Origin: Cliona cf. orientalis | Taxonomy: Eukaryota; Porifera; Demospongiae; Clionaida; Clionaidae | Assembly (NCBI GenBank): GCA_963930775.1 | Contig: OZ005706.1 | Span: 3,214,545 to 3,278,544 of the forward strand | Length of the DNA: 64,000 nt | Direction of reading: 5' to 3' | Notes under the pieces: generated by a model | What the model was told of the DNA's origin: nothing | The model's database searches: none | Seen by the model: the letters and a program-made list of their open reading frames with translations, nothing else | In this document: piece after piece, positions 1 to 11,993 of the stretch | Layout: every line of letters starts with the position of its first letter | How positions within the stretch are numbered: position 1 is the first letter of the stretch | Position numbers and translations under genes: made by a program

Positions 1-140
1 GCTCCGGGGGGGGGGGGGCAAGTAGAAAGAATCAGCACAGTGTGTGCATAAGCACACCCATCTAGGGGGGTCTGGGGGCATGCTCCCCCAGGAAAATTTT
101 TTATTTTACAACCCCTGAGATTGCTTCTGAGAGCTATTAT
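1..140 (+). repeat. Dispersed repeat with poly-G tract
   Basis: A run of G at 6-18 is followed by a stretch (about 62-140) with the string CTGGGGGCATGCTCCCCCAG, which is itself an inverted repeat. The same sequence family recurs on the opposite strand at about 14795-15010, next to a poly-C tract. It is a dispersed element, probably a DNA-transposon derivative. It lies upstream of the kinase-like exon, so it is intronic or 5' to it. Confidence 0.6.
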
Positions 141-369
141 GATGATGATGACAACCTTTTAGCTACCATTTCGTTATATTATGCAGCTACATCTCTCTCT
201 CTCTTTGACACTTAAAAATTTCATAAAGTTACCTATTTTGAGATATTTGGGTATTTGTAATGTATTATGTATATGGAGTGTCCGGGCCATCCCTACTTAT
301 AGAGTCTACCGACTCTATGATTTTGAGTGCATGCATTATGTTTTACCAAGCTTGCTTGAATCACCACAG

Positions 370-1498
370 GGCAATCAGAGCAGAAAGCATTGCCAGGGAG
401 GTCCTGAAGAAGCTTGAGAAAATAGATCTCCACCTGATGTCTGCCACATACCCTCAAGTCAACGAAAGTGACACACCAATTCCTCCAGAGCCCAAGGAGG
501 AGGAGGAGGAGACAGAGAAGGAGGAAAGACCATTCTGGGAAATCTCCAAGAAAGATGTTGAGCTGACTGGAGTCGACATAGGGAAGGGAAGGTGGTCCAT
601 TGTTCGTGAGGCAATCTACCGTGGAGACCGTGTAGCCGCTCGCTGCCTCTACAGTCAAATCATCTCAGAGGACAACTTCAAGGTGTTCATGGAGTGCTTG
701 GACACAGCAGCCAAGCTTCGCCACACCAACCTGCTCCCGTTCATTGGAGCTGTCCTAGAAGGAGAACCCATCATCATCACCGAGCTGATGCCCTTCAATC
801 TCAAGAGGGTCCTGGACAAGAAGAGCCAGTTGCTTAACCATCAGATAGTCGGGATTGCACTGGATGTGGCTCGTGCTCTCAACTTCCTCCACACGACCAA
901 GCCTGACCCAGTCATCCATGGAGACCTAACCAGCACCAGTGTGCTCCTGGAGCAGGGAAGGGGAAACAGCTGGAGAGCAAAACTCTCTGACTTTATGACG
1001 GCAAAATTCTTCAAGCAACTCATTGTTTCAGGTGTGGAGTTCGACCAGAGTGGGCACGATCGACGGAGCATGAGCCCTGCTGGTTCCGGCATCAAGCACT
1101 CGACCGCTGGCTCCTCAGGTAGAAGCTCAAGGGAGAGACGGTCAAGGAGCTCAAGTATAGGCAGTGAATCAGAGAAGATGAACAGAAAGGTGAGCATGAT
1201 CACTCCTCCCGACATCCTGGACCCAACCAACCTCACACCTAAGAGAGATACCTACAGCTACGGTCTGCTCCTGGTGGAGATGTGCAGTGGTAGCGCTCCT
1301 CAGGTCATCTCCCTGCCATTCCTGCTCGAGAGCATCACGTGGACGGAAATGAACAATCTGATTCGAGACTGTGTTGAGCTGGAGCCAGAGAGCCGGCCCA
1401 GCATGGACGATATACTCCCCAAAATTGCTGAGATGCACCAGTCACTGTCTATTGGACATGGGCCATCCAGACCCGCCATCAAGAAAACTTTCGTGTGA
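370..1498 (+). CDS. Protein-kinase-like protein (probable pseudokinase), last exon, 5' incomplete
   Basis: A single open exon encodes about 375 residues ending at the TGA at 1496-1498. The CCACAG at 364-369 looks like its splice acceptor. The frame stays open upstream to 260, but that part has no coding character, so the 5' exons are probably outside the window. In order: a charged helical segment, an acidic run (about 487-530), then a kinase fold starting about 560. The glycine loop is GKGRWSIV. The VAIK lysine is replaced (VAARCL). The catalytic loop reads HGDLTSTSVLL instead of HRDxxxxN. The Mg-binding DFG reads DFM. A Ser/Arg-rich insertion lies at about 1054-1185, where the activation loop should be, and no APE motif is seen. 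The C-lobe is intact (DTYSYGLLLVEMCSG, then PSMDDIL). Losing K, HRD and DFG together argues against ordinary phosphotransfer, so it is probably a scaffold pseudokinase of the tyrosine-kinase or TKL type. The specific family is not recognised. Confidence 0.8.
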
Positions 1499-1872
1499 TG
1501 ATATTTTTTTTTGGCAACTAGCTAACCATACTACCTGTACTGTTCTTTAATTTTGTACAATAATAATATGCAAATAGCATGCTATAAACACCAGGTAATT
1601 TTGTTAGCTACACAAAATAAAGGCTATTAGGTAGACTTGAAAATCAATAATAAATGTGTGTATGCAGCGCTATTCTCAACATTGAATTTTATACCCACCA
1701 ATAATAGTTGTACCACAAATTTCCTGTTATTTTGATGAATAGCTTGCATTTTTGTCAACATGTACACAAATATTTTGGCAATACACTGACACACAGAGTA
1801 TTATACGCATGAACATGTATACATAGTACACTATAATAATATTATTATTGTGTACATGTACTGCATGGGCAC
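1499..1872. other. Convergent intergenic gap with a poly(A) signal
   Basis: Only 374 bp separate the + strand kinase-like stop (1498) from the - strand CEP295-like stop (1873). AATAAA at 1616-1621 is the likely poly(A) signal of the + strand gene. The rest is AT-rich and contains nothing else recognisable. Confidence 0.6.
1616..1621 (+). terminator. Poly(A) signal of the kinase-like gene
   Basis: AATAAA lies 118 bp after the stop codon at 1498, in AT-rich sequence. Confidence 0.5.
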
Positions 1873-4800
1873 TTATCGGAATGGTGGTCTTTTTAGTTTG
1901 GTTTTGGTTTGAGTTTTTGTTGCTTGTTGTGATGAGCTGGCTTGTTTCTTTTCTCCTTGATTCTTCACTTTGATCCAAAGATTCTGTATGATAAGCACAA
2001 CAGACTATATTATATTATTATGGCTTCAAATTTCACACACTATAATATTCTCTGACAGTGATATGAGCATACGTAATTATTATATGTACTATATTGTAGT
2101 GGGAAACTTGAGGGAAAAATGCTCCTTTCCTACCAATCCGCGAAAGTTTTCTCCCTCGAAAATTTCCCGCTATACAGTATATGTACACATACAGGGTACA
2201 TGCACGTGCAAGGGGTGAAGTGACCAGTTGCATGCACATCTGTCAGTGACTCACAAGCACAACGGATCGGCCAATGAGTGTGAATTTTTTGGGGGACGCC
2301 TCCTACTGCAGGCTATGCATGTATGTGCCCTCTGCAGATAGACAGACAGACTAGCCTCGAACCAGGCTCCTCCCCCTCTGTGCGCTGAATAATTGCGCGC
2401 GGAGGAGGAGGAGCCTGGTTCGAGGCTACAGACAGACCCATTGCTTTATCCCTTGAGCATTCATGTGGGGTAACAAATACATGTATGTGGCACCTGTTGG
2501 TATTCCTTGGCCTTGTCTCTGTTGATGGAATAGGCTTTCTTCCTCTGCTCTTCCTCACGCTGCTTCTTCACTTCGGGAAGCTTGTTATAAAACCTGAATA
2601 CAGAGTGACAGGTTAAAGACTTGATGATGCAAAACAAATGATTTCTCATACACAGATATCACAAACTGCAGCCTCTTCATCAACGTTAATTTGGTCAATG
2701 GCAAATTTAATGCCAAACTATTCTTTTTTTTTGGGGGGGGGGGGGGGGGGGGGGTGGGGGGTGGTGGGGGGATGGATGCAGAGATGGTGGTGTTTTATCA
2801 TACACGTACATCCCTTCCCCCAATGAAAAATTCTGTATGAACACCCCTGGCTAGTATGTACCTCAAGTTTCTCTCTTTCATTTCCTTTCTTCTAATCTTC
2901 TCCCTCTTTTGTGATGAGAGGAATTGCGGTGGTTTGGTGGAACTGATTGATACTGCTCCTGCATGTATGGATGAACTTGCAATCATTAATCATAAACGAT
3001 TGTAAAAACACTTTTACATGCATATAGAGCAGTTGCAGCCTCATCCCCATACAGTTCATACAAATTTAAAGCTTGGAAAAGGACCCAGATAAAAATTAAT
3101 AATGTACATGTACATCGTACTATACGCACCTAGGAACTTGGGTGGGGTGAATTTTCCAGTATCCTGAGGGATGGCAAGAGGACTTGAGAATGTCACTGCT
3201 CTCCTCCTGGCATCAGCATCTCTCTGCTTACGTGACATTGTAGAGCTTTGTTCACCTCGGCTCCTAGTCACTAGACCATGGCCCCTCCTATCTTGATGCA
3301 TATTAGACGGTGAAAGTGGCTTATACGGCTTTTTACTGTGCAGCGTCAGTCTGGGTGTACTGTGAGCCAGCACTGGAGAGCTCTCTTCCTGCCGCTTTTG
3401 AGCATTCTCCTTCAGCTGCTCCAGTCGATGTTTGGACTTGAGAATGAACTGTTCCTTTCTCTTTAGGAATGCCTCTTGCAAGCTGATAGGCGAAGCACTG
3501 CGGCCTTGTGGGGCATCAAGAAGACTGCTTTCACTGGAGCCATCTTCCAGTGAGGGAGAGTGTGGCTGGGTGTCATCATTGGCCTCAGGATGTTGAGTGC
3601 TTTTGGGAGAAACTTCTGGTAAAGGCATAAAGTGATCATGTTGGCTTGGGTTGCTGGACGAGTCACTGTCTTCTGAACTGTCACTATCTGGATATCCTTT
3701 GTGGTGCTGCTTTAGCTCACTCCGAGCCTTCAGATCCACTTCATCTTCACTTTCGCTACTTTCAGTCTCCTCAAGTTCACGTATACTGCTATCATTCACC
3801 ATTGGAGATAATGATGGATGGTGCAGCTGAATGGAATCCCTAGCTCCTCCTTCCAGCTCTGGTTTTGGTCCACCTTCTTCATCCACATCTAGGGAAGCAT
3901 CATGTTTGATATTATCCACACTCTCTCTTTCCTCTTCACAGGATGAGTCATCTGAATCAGAGGTGCCACCTTGAGACGGGGAACTGGAGTGTTCCTCAGC
4001 TACTTGCTCCTTCTCCGATGATAAGGAACTGGGGGAAGAAGAGGGGGAGGGGGCACCAATAGGCTGCTCTGAGTGGGCGTGGCTAGTTTCTAAGGTGAAA
4101 ATAGAGAGTTCTTCAGAGAAAGGTTGAGTTTGGGCTGGCATGTCAGTGTTAGCTTCTAGCCTCTGTAATGTGGTGTCACTATTCACACCATAAGGAGTTG
4201 GAGGTTGTAACATACTTGCTAGTTCTGAACTTGCCTCATGGTAGTAATGAGCTGGTTCACCTACAATGTCATGTAGCTGGTGAGGATGAGCGAGTGGGTG
4301 TGGATGCTCTGGGGTTTCAAGTTCAAAGGATGTATCATCAATGTTAGTGTGTGGAGGGTGGTCATGAGGTGAGAGAGGTGTGGATGGAGAGCTTGTATTG
4401 TCTTGCATTGCATGGATGAGGGGAGCAGCAAAGCTCAACTGATGGAAGTCAGATGGCATGGAAACACTATTAGCTGAGTGAGGAGGAAGGAGATGACTTG
4501 AAGAGAGAGGGTGGTATTGGAGAGCGGCCGTGGGGGTAGGGATGGCAGAGATAGCTGCAGTAGAGACTACTGGGGTACCAGAGAGAGGTAACTGCAAGCT
4601 AGCTAAGGGGGAACTGAGGGACACAGAGGTGGAAGGTGATAAGGAACTGAATGGTGAACCGAGAGATCGTGGTGGCAGGGAATTGGAAATCTGGGCGTGT
4701 GTATGATGAATGTGAGACGCTCGAGAGTGGGAGTAGGGATGAGCAGTGTTTGGTAGAGTGAATGGAGAACGGGATGAAAGTGGAAGAGTGGTGGGAGGTT

Positions 4801-7800
4801 GTGATGATGGCACAGTGGCACTCCAGGAGGAGCTGGAAGGAGGAGAGAGGGGATGAGGCATTGACGATGATGCAGTATGATGTAATCCATAGCCTAGCGT
4901 GTTTGCCATTGAGGAAATTAGTAAAGAAGTACTTGATGCAGGAGTACCGCCACTCTGCAAAGATTGAGTAGCCGTGGGCTCCAACAATGTGCTAAGGTCA
5001 GCTGCACTACTGGGAGGGGGGACTCTGACATCAGCCAGTGGGTCAGCCCGCTCTGAAGAGGTCAGTTCTCCTACTGGTTCTCTAGTGGGCGAAGTGATTC
5101 TATACTCAGTAGCAAATGGAGAATAAGATTGCACAGGGAGAGAGTTTCTGGGGTCAGTGAGTGGATTGTCCTGTGTGCTGGACTGTAGAGTGAGTGAGGG
5201 TTGTTGGGCTGTTGGTTCCAGAGAGTCCATGGTGGTGTGGTACTGGGTGATGCTGAGTGCTTCAGGAGTTGGGCCACCTCTCTCAGTTGATCCACGACTG
5301 AAATCAGCGATGCCTGGCTCAGGAGATCTCGTTGAGTCCCTATAGATGAATTAATAATATACTGTGAAATTTCAAAGTTTGACTAAACATTTTTTGGTAG
5401 ATTGACAGTTGATTTAATTCCACCTACAACATACGTACTCTAAAATTACATGTACAGTGTATATACACACAATTTTTAGCCAGTAGAAATCATACCTAGT
5501 TGATAGGGTGAATATTGAGAGGGAGTCATGGTGAGATGCAGATGTCCTGGACGGTATCACTAGTTGACTATCTCCTTTAACTCCAGCACCATGGGGCAAC
5601 AGGGAAGGTGGTAGTTCACTCTCTCCTCTCACCCCACCTTGACCGCTTAGTGTTGGCAGTGGGTGATTGTGCCTAACTACACCCCCAGCTGATAGAGGGG
5701 CGTGTTGTTGATTCAAGGTTCTGCCCTCGTTGTCCTGTGAAAGAGGAGGGCTGGGCTCAGCAGAGTGCTGGTACAATGCCCCACCTCGAACCTGCCTTGA
5801 CGAGAGGCTAGGTTGAGTGTGCATGGTGGGCCTCTCTCCTTCCTGGACGTACGTGTGCAATGATGGAGGGCTGGGATGAGACCGCTGATGCAATGCTCCA
5901 CCTTCACTCTGATGTGCTGAAAGGCTTGGTGGGTGTGAGTGCATGGCTCTCATGTCTTCCTGGAAATGGTCATGTGCTGGATCTTGAGGGGCAGGAGTAG
6001 GGTTCTGTGTATCTTCCCCAGCCTGACCCAGCTGTGCTGGAGAGGTGGAGGTGGGGGATGAAGCTGTGGGAGTCGAGTCCTTGGACTCCATCTGGCTGAT
6101 GGTCGACTGGAGGCGGCTGGCTCTAGCCGCTAGCCTCTCACTCCAAGCCTGGTGCTGAGCTCTGATCACTGATACCAACTTATGCACACCTTCACCTACA
6201 TGTACATGTGTATAAGAGAGAGGTACAGTGTACGAGTACATGTAACCATTACAAAGCAGCACTAAAGGGAAACTACATATACTATGTACGGCTAGGAAAC
6301 GAAAAATTAACTGTAATGACATCAAACTATATGTACATGTATATATGTGTACTTATAACTTAGGGATACACATACGTTATAGTTATAAGACCTTAATTGG
6401 GGTGCACGAGATGCATGGTCGAATGCACCCCAATTAAGGTCTTGTAACTGTCTTATTGGCCCATGACCCCCTCTCATCATTGGCCTACCCTATGATCACC
6501 CACACCCCTGTGGTGGCCGGCAATTTGCCTATAAAACTTTGGTTGCTAGGTGACGGCCAATCAATATCAACGCATGCCTAGCTACATGTACATGTAGCTT
6601 CTGATACGGTAATCCCAAACTCCAATATTATTTAGTTGTCATGGAAACAGCTTTGCCCTTACTTCTTCTGGAAGGTGCTGATGATGCAGCTACTGAGCTC
6701 GAGTGTGAATTTCTTTCAGCTGGGCGTTTCAGTATTCCCTTGATGGGTGGTCGCAGTGACCCACCCACATCATCCACATCATCACCACCATCACCATCCA
6801 CGCCAGCACTCCCAGTAGCACTACTGATCCCACTGCTAGTATTTCCACCAGCACTGCTCGTGCTCTTAGAGGTCGTAGAGGTCAGCTCTTGAGAGTCAGA
6901 TCCTGTCACATCAGACACCGACAGTTCTGCTATCTTTGGAGGTTGATTCGCTGAAGCTGTGGCAGTACTGCAGGCTGATTGGTTCAGATGTGGTGGTTCC
7001 ACATGCTGAAACAGCGGCAAACTCCTGGTGACATCTTGTGCACCCTCATCGGGCGTAGTAACACTACTGGACTCAAACGACTGTTCTGATGGTTCCATTT
7101 CACCAGTAGGCACTGTCACCGGACCGCCAGGGGGTGCTCTTGGAGGAAAGCTATGCAGTTTGGAAGCTTTAGACGACGGTGGTGGTTTCAACACTGATGG
7201 CTTTTGCTGGAAGCTAGAGTAATCACTGGAGAGCATTGTTACAGAGAGAGCTGATGGGTCTCCTTTGCCACCTTGTGCCTGTGCTAGTGGCTGCTGTGAT
7301 CTGGGAGAGGAATCCTCATCATGGCTACCTCTGTCACCCCCAAACATGTACTTCGATGGTTTTATTGGAGGTTGGCTGCCAGTACCTCCGTGCTGCTGAG
7401 ATAGATACTTGTTGGCTGATGTGTGTTGAGGTTCGGTGAGGGAAGAGGAGTCTTGAGTGGTTGTGCTGCGGCTGGTGTCACTTGGGGAGGGTGACACGTC
7501 TTTCCCACCACTAGTAGAGCCAATCTGAGATAGCGTTGGGTGGCTGTGGACTCCTGCACATAAAGGCCCAGCCAGTTTGTAATACACAGATTCACCCCCA
7601 CCCCAATACTAAGCTACACTGTATAGTAGAGTCTGGGTATGATGGTACAAACATGATACAACTTACACATGTACATGTACAGACAGTAAAACATAGCCTA
7701 CCATGTGTCTTTATGAAGAGTCCCTCAAATGCCTGCTCCATGTCCCTCTGCTGCTCACAGCCTAGCTCAACTCTGCGTTCAGTGTGCTGGAACATGTTCA

Positions 7801-10800
7801 CCTACATACATGTAGACACAAAGACTATATAAGGAGGTTCTGGATTGATTGAAATCGGAATTAAATGCATCTGCTCATTCGTCAACCAGTTTCCTGTGCA
7901 GCACATGAAGACCAGCTCATGCATGTAAAACTGATTGAAAACATGTACGAACGATAAACTTACCTACATGTACATGTACATGTACATGAATGCAATGAAA
8001 GCCACGCATAAGAGATAGTATATGTACACACTACAACACAGAACTAGCAATCCTTGACTCACTGGCATTTTGGCAAGGGATTTTTGCCTGTGTACTCTGT
8101 CTACCCTCTCTAGGGTCCTCAGCTGGCTCATCATATCACTCTTCTCCTGCAATAATTATTCAACAAGTGTAAAACACAGAGGTTTGCAGGTAGCTAAAGT
8201 TTGAGTTGGTAACCAAAATTGGATTTATAGACAATGGTGCTGTACGGTGTTGTGGTCATCTACGTATATGCAAATGGCATGGTAAAGCCCTTACTCGCTC
8301 TAGCTTGACTTTGGCGAGTGCATGCTTGTGTCTTAGCCAAGCCTTCTCTTGCTGCTCTTGCTGCGCCACCGATGAGTGCTGCAAGATATTAAACAAATGT
8401 AGTACAGTGCAACCTCGATTATCCGGACCTCGTTTATCCGGAACCTCGATTATCCGGACTAGCCAGAGACCTAAAAATTCATTACCACGCTTGCGCAGAA
8501 GGCGTGACCGATGATCTTTTGTGGGTGTGGTTATAGATTGAGCGATGAGCTATGGACTCTACAGGCTTGCCTTGGCCAAAATTGACTGACCAAAGTACTT
8601 TTCTGAACACTGCTGGCCATGATCATACTGTATAGGTATCGTTTATAGGCTAGGTATCATAAACCAGGCGAGAAATGTAGGCATTTCAGTTATCTGGACA
8701 TTTCACTTATCCGGTATGGCAGCGATCGGCCGTTGGACAAAGGGGTCCGGATAATCGAGGTTGCACTGTATATGATGCTAATTACTGTATAGTAACTATA
8801 TATATACATATGTACATGTACCTTCATAAAGGATTCATCCTGTTTTGCAGTTGCCTCTGCCATCTCCTGAGCACTAGGCTAAACACATGAAACAAAAAAT
8901 TAATTTATCAACATAAAGGAACTGTAGAGCACATACCCCGCGCGCACATTGCACAATCTATAGATTTATTTTCAGTGCATGGCTATACTTTTGTGAACTT
9001 GAGAGGAATAATGGAAATGCTGCTTAGTTGTTCCGGTGACACTTGAAACAGCCCTCTCTGCACCCAGACTAGGAAGACATGAACGTGTACCTATATTTTG
9101 TTGTAATAATAGTATAGCTATCTTACATACTGATTGGTTCCATGGGGCTTTTGATTTCAGTCACTATAGACGTCACGAGCATTATTTAGAACATCGACGA
9201 TCTTTACCAGTCATACGCTTGTTAGTTGTGTGCATGAGCAGAAAGCACAATGGGCATGCATGATGCATTAATGGGCACTGTCGATAGGCGTGGCTACGGT
9301 GTCCAACAAATAGGCACTATTTGTGACGCTCGTGGACCGTATGCCTCGATTTGACGTGCACTGAAGCCATTTTTTCACCGAATTCAATTGATTCGTTGTG
9401 CTTACGAGTCGCTTAGATGCCTACATCTCGAGATATGGCAATTTTTGTGCTAACGACAACAACGACGACGACGACGACGACACAACCGATTACTTTACCC
9501 CTTGCGCATGCGCGCGGGGTAATAACTAGGCTGTTGTAGAAAGAAGGAGAGGAGAGAGGCTAACATCACACAGCTGATGATGGGCCAGTTTAAGCACACT
9601 ATTTCGACATTACAACAATGCTGAATGGACACCTCTCCTAGCTACTGCCTTGTTCTCTATGAACAGGTAAGACTTGCTCACCTTTCCCTGGTGGTGCACA
9701 GGCACCCTCTGCACAACCGTCAAGGGAATGTTGTAGTAGGTTGAGGCAAAGCCATCTGCTTCCTTCAGCTGTACCTTGTGACCCCTACCAACTGCTAGAT
9801 CCTGTACAGAATATTCAGACACACAACAGTGATGATCGAATTATTGTGTACGACATGTACTATGTAGGTAGGATTTCTACAAGTGTATATAGTAGTTAAA
9901 ATCTGGATGGAAGTAGTGGTATCTGAAAGTCAATGATATGGTGAAACAACAGTGGGATTAAGTGGCTAATGTTGATGAATATGGTGGTATTATACCGGTA
10001 GTTGCACTGACAAAGGAGTATTGCATGTACCTTGATGAGTGGCTGTGTGGGGTGTGGCTTGTTGACAGCGATGTACTTGGCCCTCTCCCTCTCAACAGCC
10101 AGAGCTCTCTTCCTCACCTCCACTGGATGCTGGGTCTCCTCAACCTCTCGAAGCTGGTTAATGCTCAGCTGAAAAAAGTACAAAGCCAGCAAACAGTGAA
10201 ATACACATAGCTAGCATGCAACATTGTTCTCAATTGCAGTATAGCTGCATAGAAGATAATTTGTGTACTTGGTTGCAGACTAAAAATTAAATCTGCTTTT
10301 GTTTACCACTGTGAAGTGTGGACAAGATATTGCATACTGCATAGTCTTACCTCCTTCATGGCTGCACTGTGCCTTTGCTTGGCCTGCCACCTGAAATAAA
10401 GTGAGTGCATGTTAAGTATAATAATTATGCACTGGACATGCAAAACGTTAACTTCATCTCCAGGCACATTCCAAACATAGAAAAGCTGGGAATGGGCCTG
10501 GGTAAGCAAGTACCTATACCTTTGTTCGGCCATGAGGTGGATCCTTGCCTCCTGAAGCCGGTTCTCTTCCTGTGGTAATATACACAAAATTAATTCATAA
10601 TATCACGATCATAGGGACAATAGTATTGTAGGTTTGTCAAAGCTAGAAAGCTAAAAATATTTCGCAGAATTTATTTTTACTGTGTGTTAGGTCATTAAAA
10701 TTTACAGATAGAATGAGCAGATTATGAGATTGTGAAGTTTGTGACAACATAGATGATAATAATTGGTGATAACTATAATAGTGTAACCTCTCCTTCACCT

Positions 10801-11751
10801 CTAATGTGAATTACCTGTGCTACATGCTGTGCCTGCCTGTGGCCTTGTCCTATTTGTTTCCTTCTAGCTTGATAGTGCGCCTCCAACTCCCTGAGCTCCG
10901 CTTCCTGAGAGGCAGCCAGCACGGCCTGAAGCTGTTCCTCCATGGCTCTTCTCTCCTCTTGCTTCTTGGTCCGCACGTTGACCCTGATCTTCTTGGCGAA
11001 GCTCCTCTCCTGCTCTCTTACCTCCAGCAGCCTGGCTCTGCGCCGATCCTCTCTCTGCTGACGCAGCAAAGCAGCCTGATAGCCCAGGGTGGACAATAGC
11101 AGCATAAAGCACATTAAATTTTTTGTGGGGTGCTAATTTTCATGGTTGACTTGGCAGTCACGAAAATTAATGCCTACGCTGATATTATAATAATTATGCG
11201 GCGAGTGGATAAATGATGAGCGTGGCGGAAAACACTGTGTCAGCACGGCCAACCGTTAGTAGTGTTAGCAAGTAACAGTAGCCAATCATCCGGCTAATGG
11301 CATCTAAAGTCTCTGCAGATGTGTCTTCAAGACAAGGAAAATCACAAGCAAGATCGAGCATGTATCAATTACATCAGTGTTTGTGCAGTGCCACGCCCCT
11401 AGACTGGATTGCTATCACAAATTTAAAACCACGATAATTAATTCTGAGGGCCTTCTCTGACTTTCCTCGAAAATTAGCACCCCCGAAAAATACCTGCCAT
11501 ACAGTACTTACCAATTAAGTCAAGACAAGAGATGTAGCTAGCCAGGTGATATATACACAGAGCATCCACAGCTATTAGTTACATTAGAAAATAACCAGCC
11601 CCTCCCACGTTTAATATGACTGTGGCAGACTATATTAAAATCACTTCAAAATCTGTAGTGGTCTATAGAGTACAGCTACTTGAACATTGATACTCACCTC
11701 TTCATTCGGGCTGAGTCGGCACATCACCCTTGGCTTCACACTTCCAGACAT
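1873..11751 (-). CDS. CEP295: CEP295-like centriolar protein with C-terminal ALMS motif, complete 16-exon gene
   Basis: CEP295 is a centriole protein needed for centriole elongation and conversion to centrosomes. Coding exons in transcript order: 11751-11698, 11075-10815, 10569-10520 (or to 10514, same phase), 10390-10351, 10168-10031, 9801-9682, 8878-8822, 8378-8295, 8146-8063, 7801-7702, 7553-6663, 6195-5496, 5339-3130, 2958-2862, 2593-2494, 1983-1873. All phases close, giving about 1,698 residues. The N-terminus matches family landmarks: RLSPNEE in exon 1, LLEVREQERSFAKKI and GQGHRQAQ in exon 2, ALAVERERAKYIA in exon 5, and LAKMP then a DMEQAFEGLF segment in exons 9-10. Exons 11-13 encode a long Ser/Pro/His-rich, probably disordered middle. 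The C-terminus carries the ALMS motif: SPISLQEAFLKRKEQFILKS (about residue 1,478), then after an insertion FYNKLPEVKKQREEEQRKKA (exon 15). The start codon sits 18 codons before the first donor and gives the expected N-terminal spacing. The last exon (basic, ending KRPPFR) is the least certain. Vertebrate CEP295 is longer (about 2,600 aa). Introns hold several MITEs. Confidence 0.87.
2095..2185. repeat. Small inverted-repeat element
   Basis: The ends are imperfectly complementary: TAGTGGGAAACTTGAGGGA on the left, and on the right the complement reads TAGCGGGAAATTTTCGAGGG. It lies in the last intron of the CEP295-like gene and resembles a short non-autonomous DNA element. Confidence 0.5.
2353..2427. 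repeat. Palindromic hairpin element (AGCCTCG family)
   Basis: Two 21-nt arms are exact reverse complements (left from 2353, right ending 2427), starting AGCCTCGAACCAGGCTCC. The flanks share ACAGACAG on both sides, which may be a target-site duplication. Related hairpins occur at 22447-22499, 46433-46493 and 49020-49196. Confidence 0.75.
2722..2770. repeat. G-rich simple repeat
   Basis: An almost uninterrupted G run with a few T and A, in a CEP295-like intron. It is low-complexity sequence that could form a G-quadruplex on the + strand and is prone to assembly error. Confidence 0.8.
6387..6443. repeat. 57-bp perfect hairpin
   Basis: The arms AAGACCTTAATTGGGGTGCA (6387-6406) and its exact reverse complement (6424-6443) surround a 17-nt loop. 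It lies in the intron between exons 11 and 12 of the CEP295-like gene, and is probably a solo MITE or foldback remnant. Confidence 0.75.
7972..7991. repeat. TACATG microsatellite
   Basis: TACATG is tandemly repeated about three times in a CEP295-like intron. Shorter copies of the same alternating motif are scattered through most intergenic and intronic parts of the window. Confidence 0.7.
8405..8768. mobile_element. Non-autonomous pogo/Tigger-like MITE
   Basis: The 364-bp element has terminal inverted repeats CAGTGCAACCTCGATTATCC at both ends, followed by GGAC. It is flanked by TA on both sides (8403-8404 and 8769-8770), the target-site duplication of the Tc1/mariner-pogo superfamily. Internal sub-repeats of the end (CGTTTATCCGGAACCTCGAT) lie near the left side. 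It has no transposase ORF. It sits in the intron between exons 7 and 8 of the CEP295-like gene. The superfamily call rests on the CAGT...ACCTCGATTATCCG end and the TA target. Confidence 0.85.
8930..9525. repeat. Dispersed repeat with GCGCATGCGC palindrome end
   Basis: It begins with ATACCCCGCGCGCACATTG and ends with a (CGA)n tract and a palindrome-like block TTACCCCTTGCGCATGCGCG (from 9494). The end block resembles the one at 19428-19507 (CAAGGGTTATGG followed by TGTGTGTCTGTC). No coding capacity was recognised. It is intronic in the CEP295-like gene. Confidence 0.5.
11118..11491. repeat. MITE with GGGGTGCTAATTTTC termini
   Basis: The left end reads TTTTTTGTGGGGTGCTAATT. The right end on the opposite strand reads TTTTTCGGGGGTGCTAATTT. 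The 374-bp element sits in intron 1 of the CEP295-like gene. A partial copy with the same internal string (GACTTGGCAGTCA-GAAA) lies at 15145-15215. Confidence 0.6.
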
Positions 11752-11959
11752 ATTACTTTCTGAGGCAAAACAACCGTCAATAGGTCTGCACGACAGCAGG
11801 AAGATGTCACCAGGCCTTACAGATACAATTCATCTTAGGCAGTTTAATAGTTTCTCTTTCCCCCATATTTACGTTAACTTCCATGCCACGGTCTTCACGT
11901 GCAGCGATTTGAATTTTTAGTTTGCTGACTCAGCACGGTACGGAATCATCTGATGCTGA

Positions 11960-11978
11960 CCAATCAAATTGCTCCACG
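11960..11978 (+). promoter_or_regulatory. ER stress response element (ERSE), perfect consensus
   Basis: CCAAT at 11960-11964, exactly nine nucleotides, then CCACG at 11974-11978. This is the canonical ERSE bound by NF-Y together with ATF6 or XBP1 in vertebrates. It lies 175 bp upstream of the DNAJC3 start codon. DNAJC3 is an unfolded-protein-response gene in vertebrates, so target and element agree. Conservation of this arrangement in a sponge is an inference. Confidence 0.8.
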
Positions 11979-11993
11979 AACCAGCCGCGAATT

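Noticed and set aside
6634..6650. GTTGTCATGGAAACAG, resembling an RFX X-box.
   Set aside because: It lies at an exon-intron border deep inside the CEP295-like gene, not near a ciliary gene start.
6628..6663. Stop codon at 6628 as the end of the CEP295-like protein.
   Set aside because: A strong AGAA/GTAAGG donor at 6663/6662 precedes it, with exactly the phase needed for the next exon at 6195, and the ALMS motif lies further downstream.
10303..10587. A 94-codon - strand frame as a separate small gene.
   Set aside because: It is made of exon 3 plus an intron and exon 4 read in another frame. The spliced exons give CEP295-like sequence.
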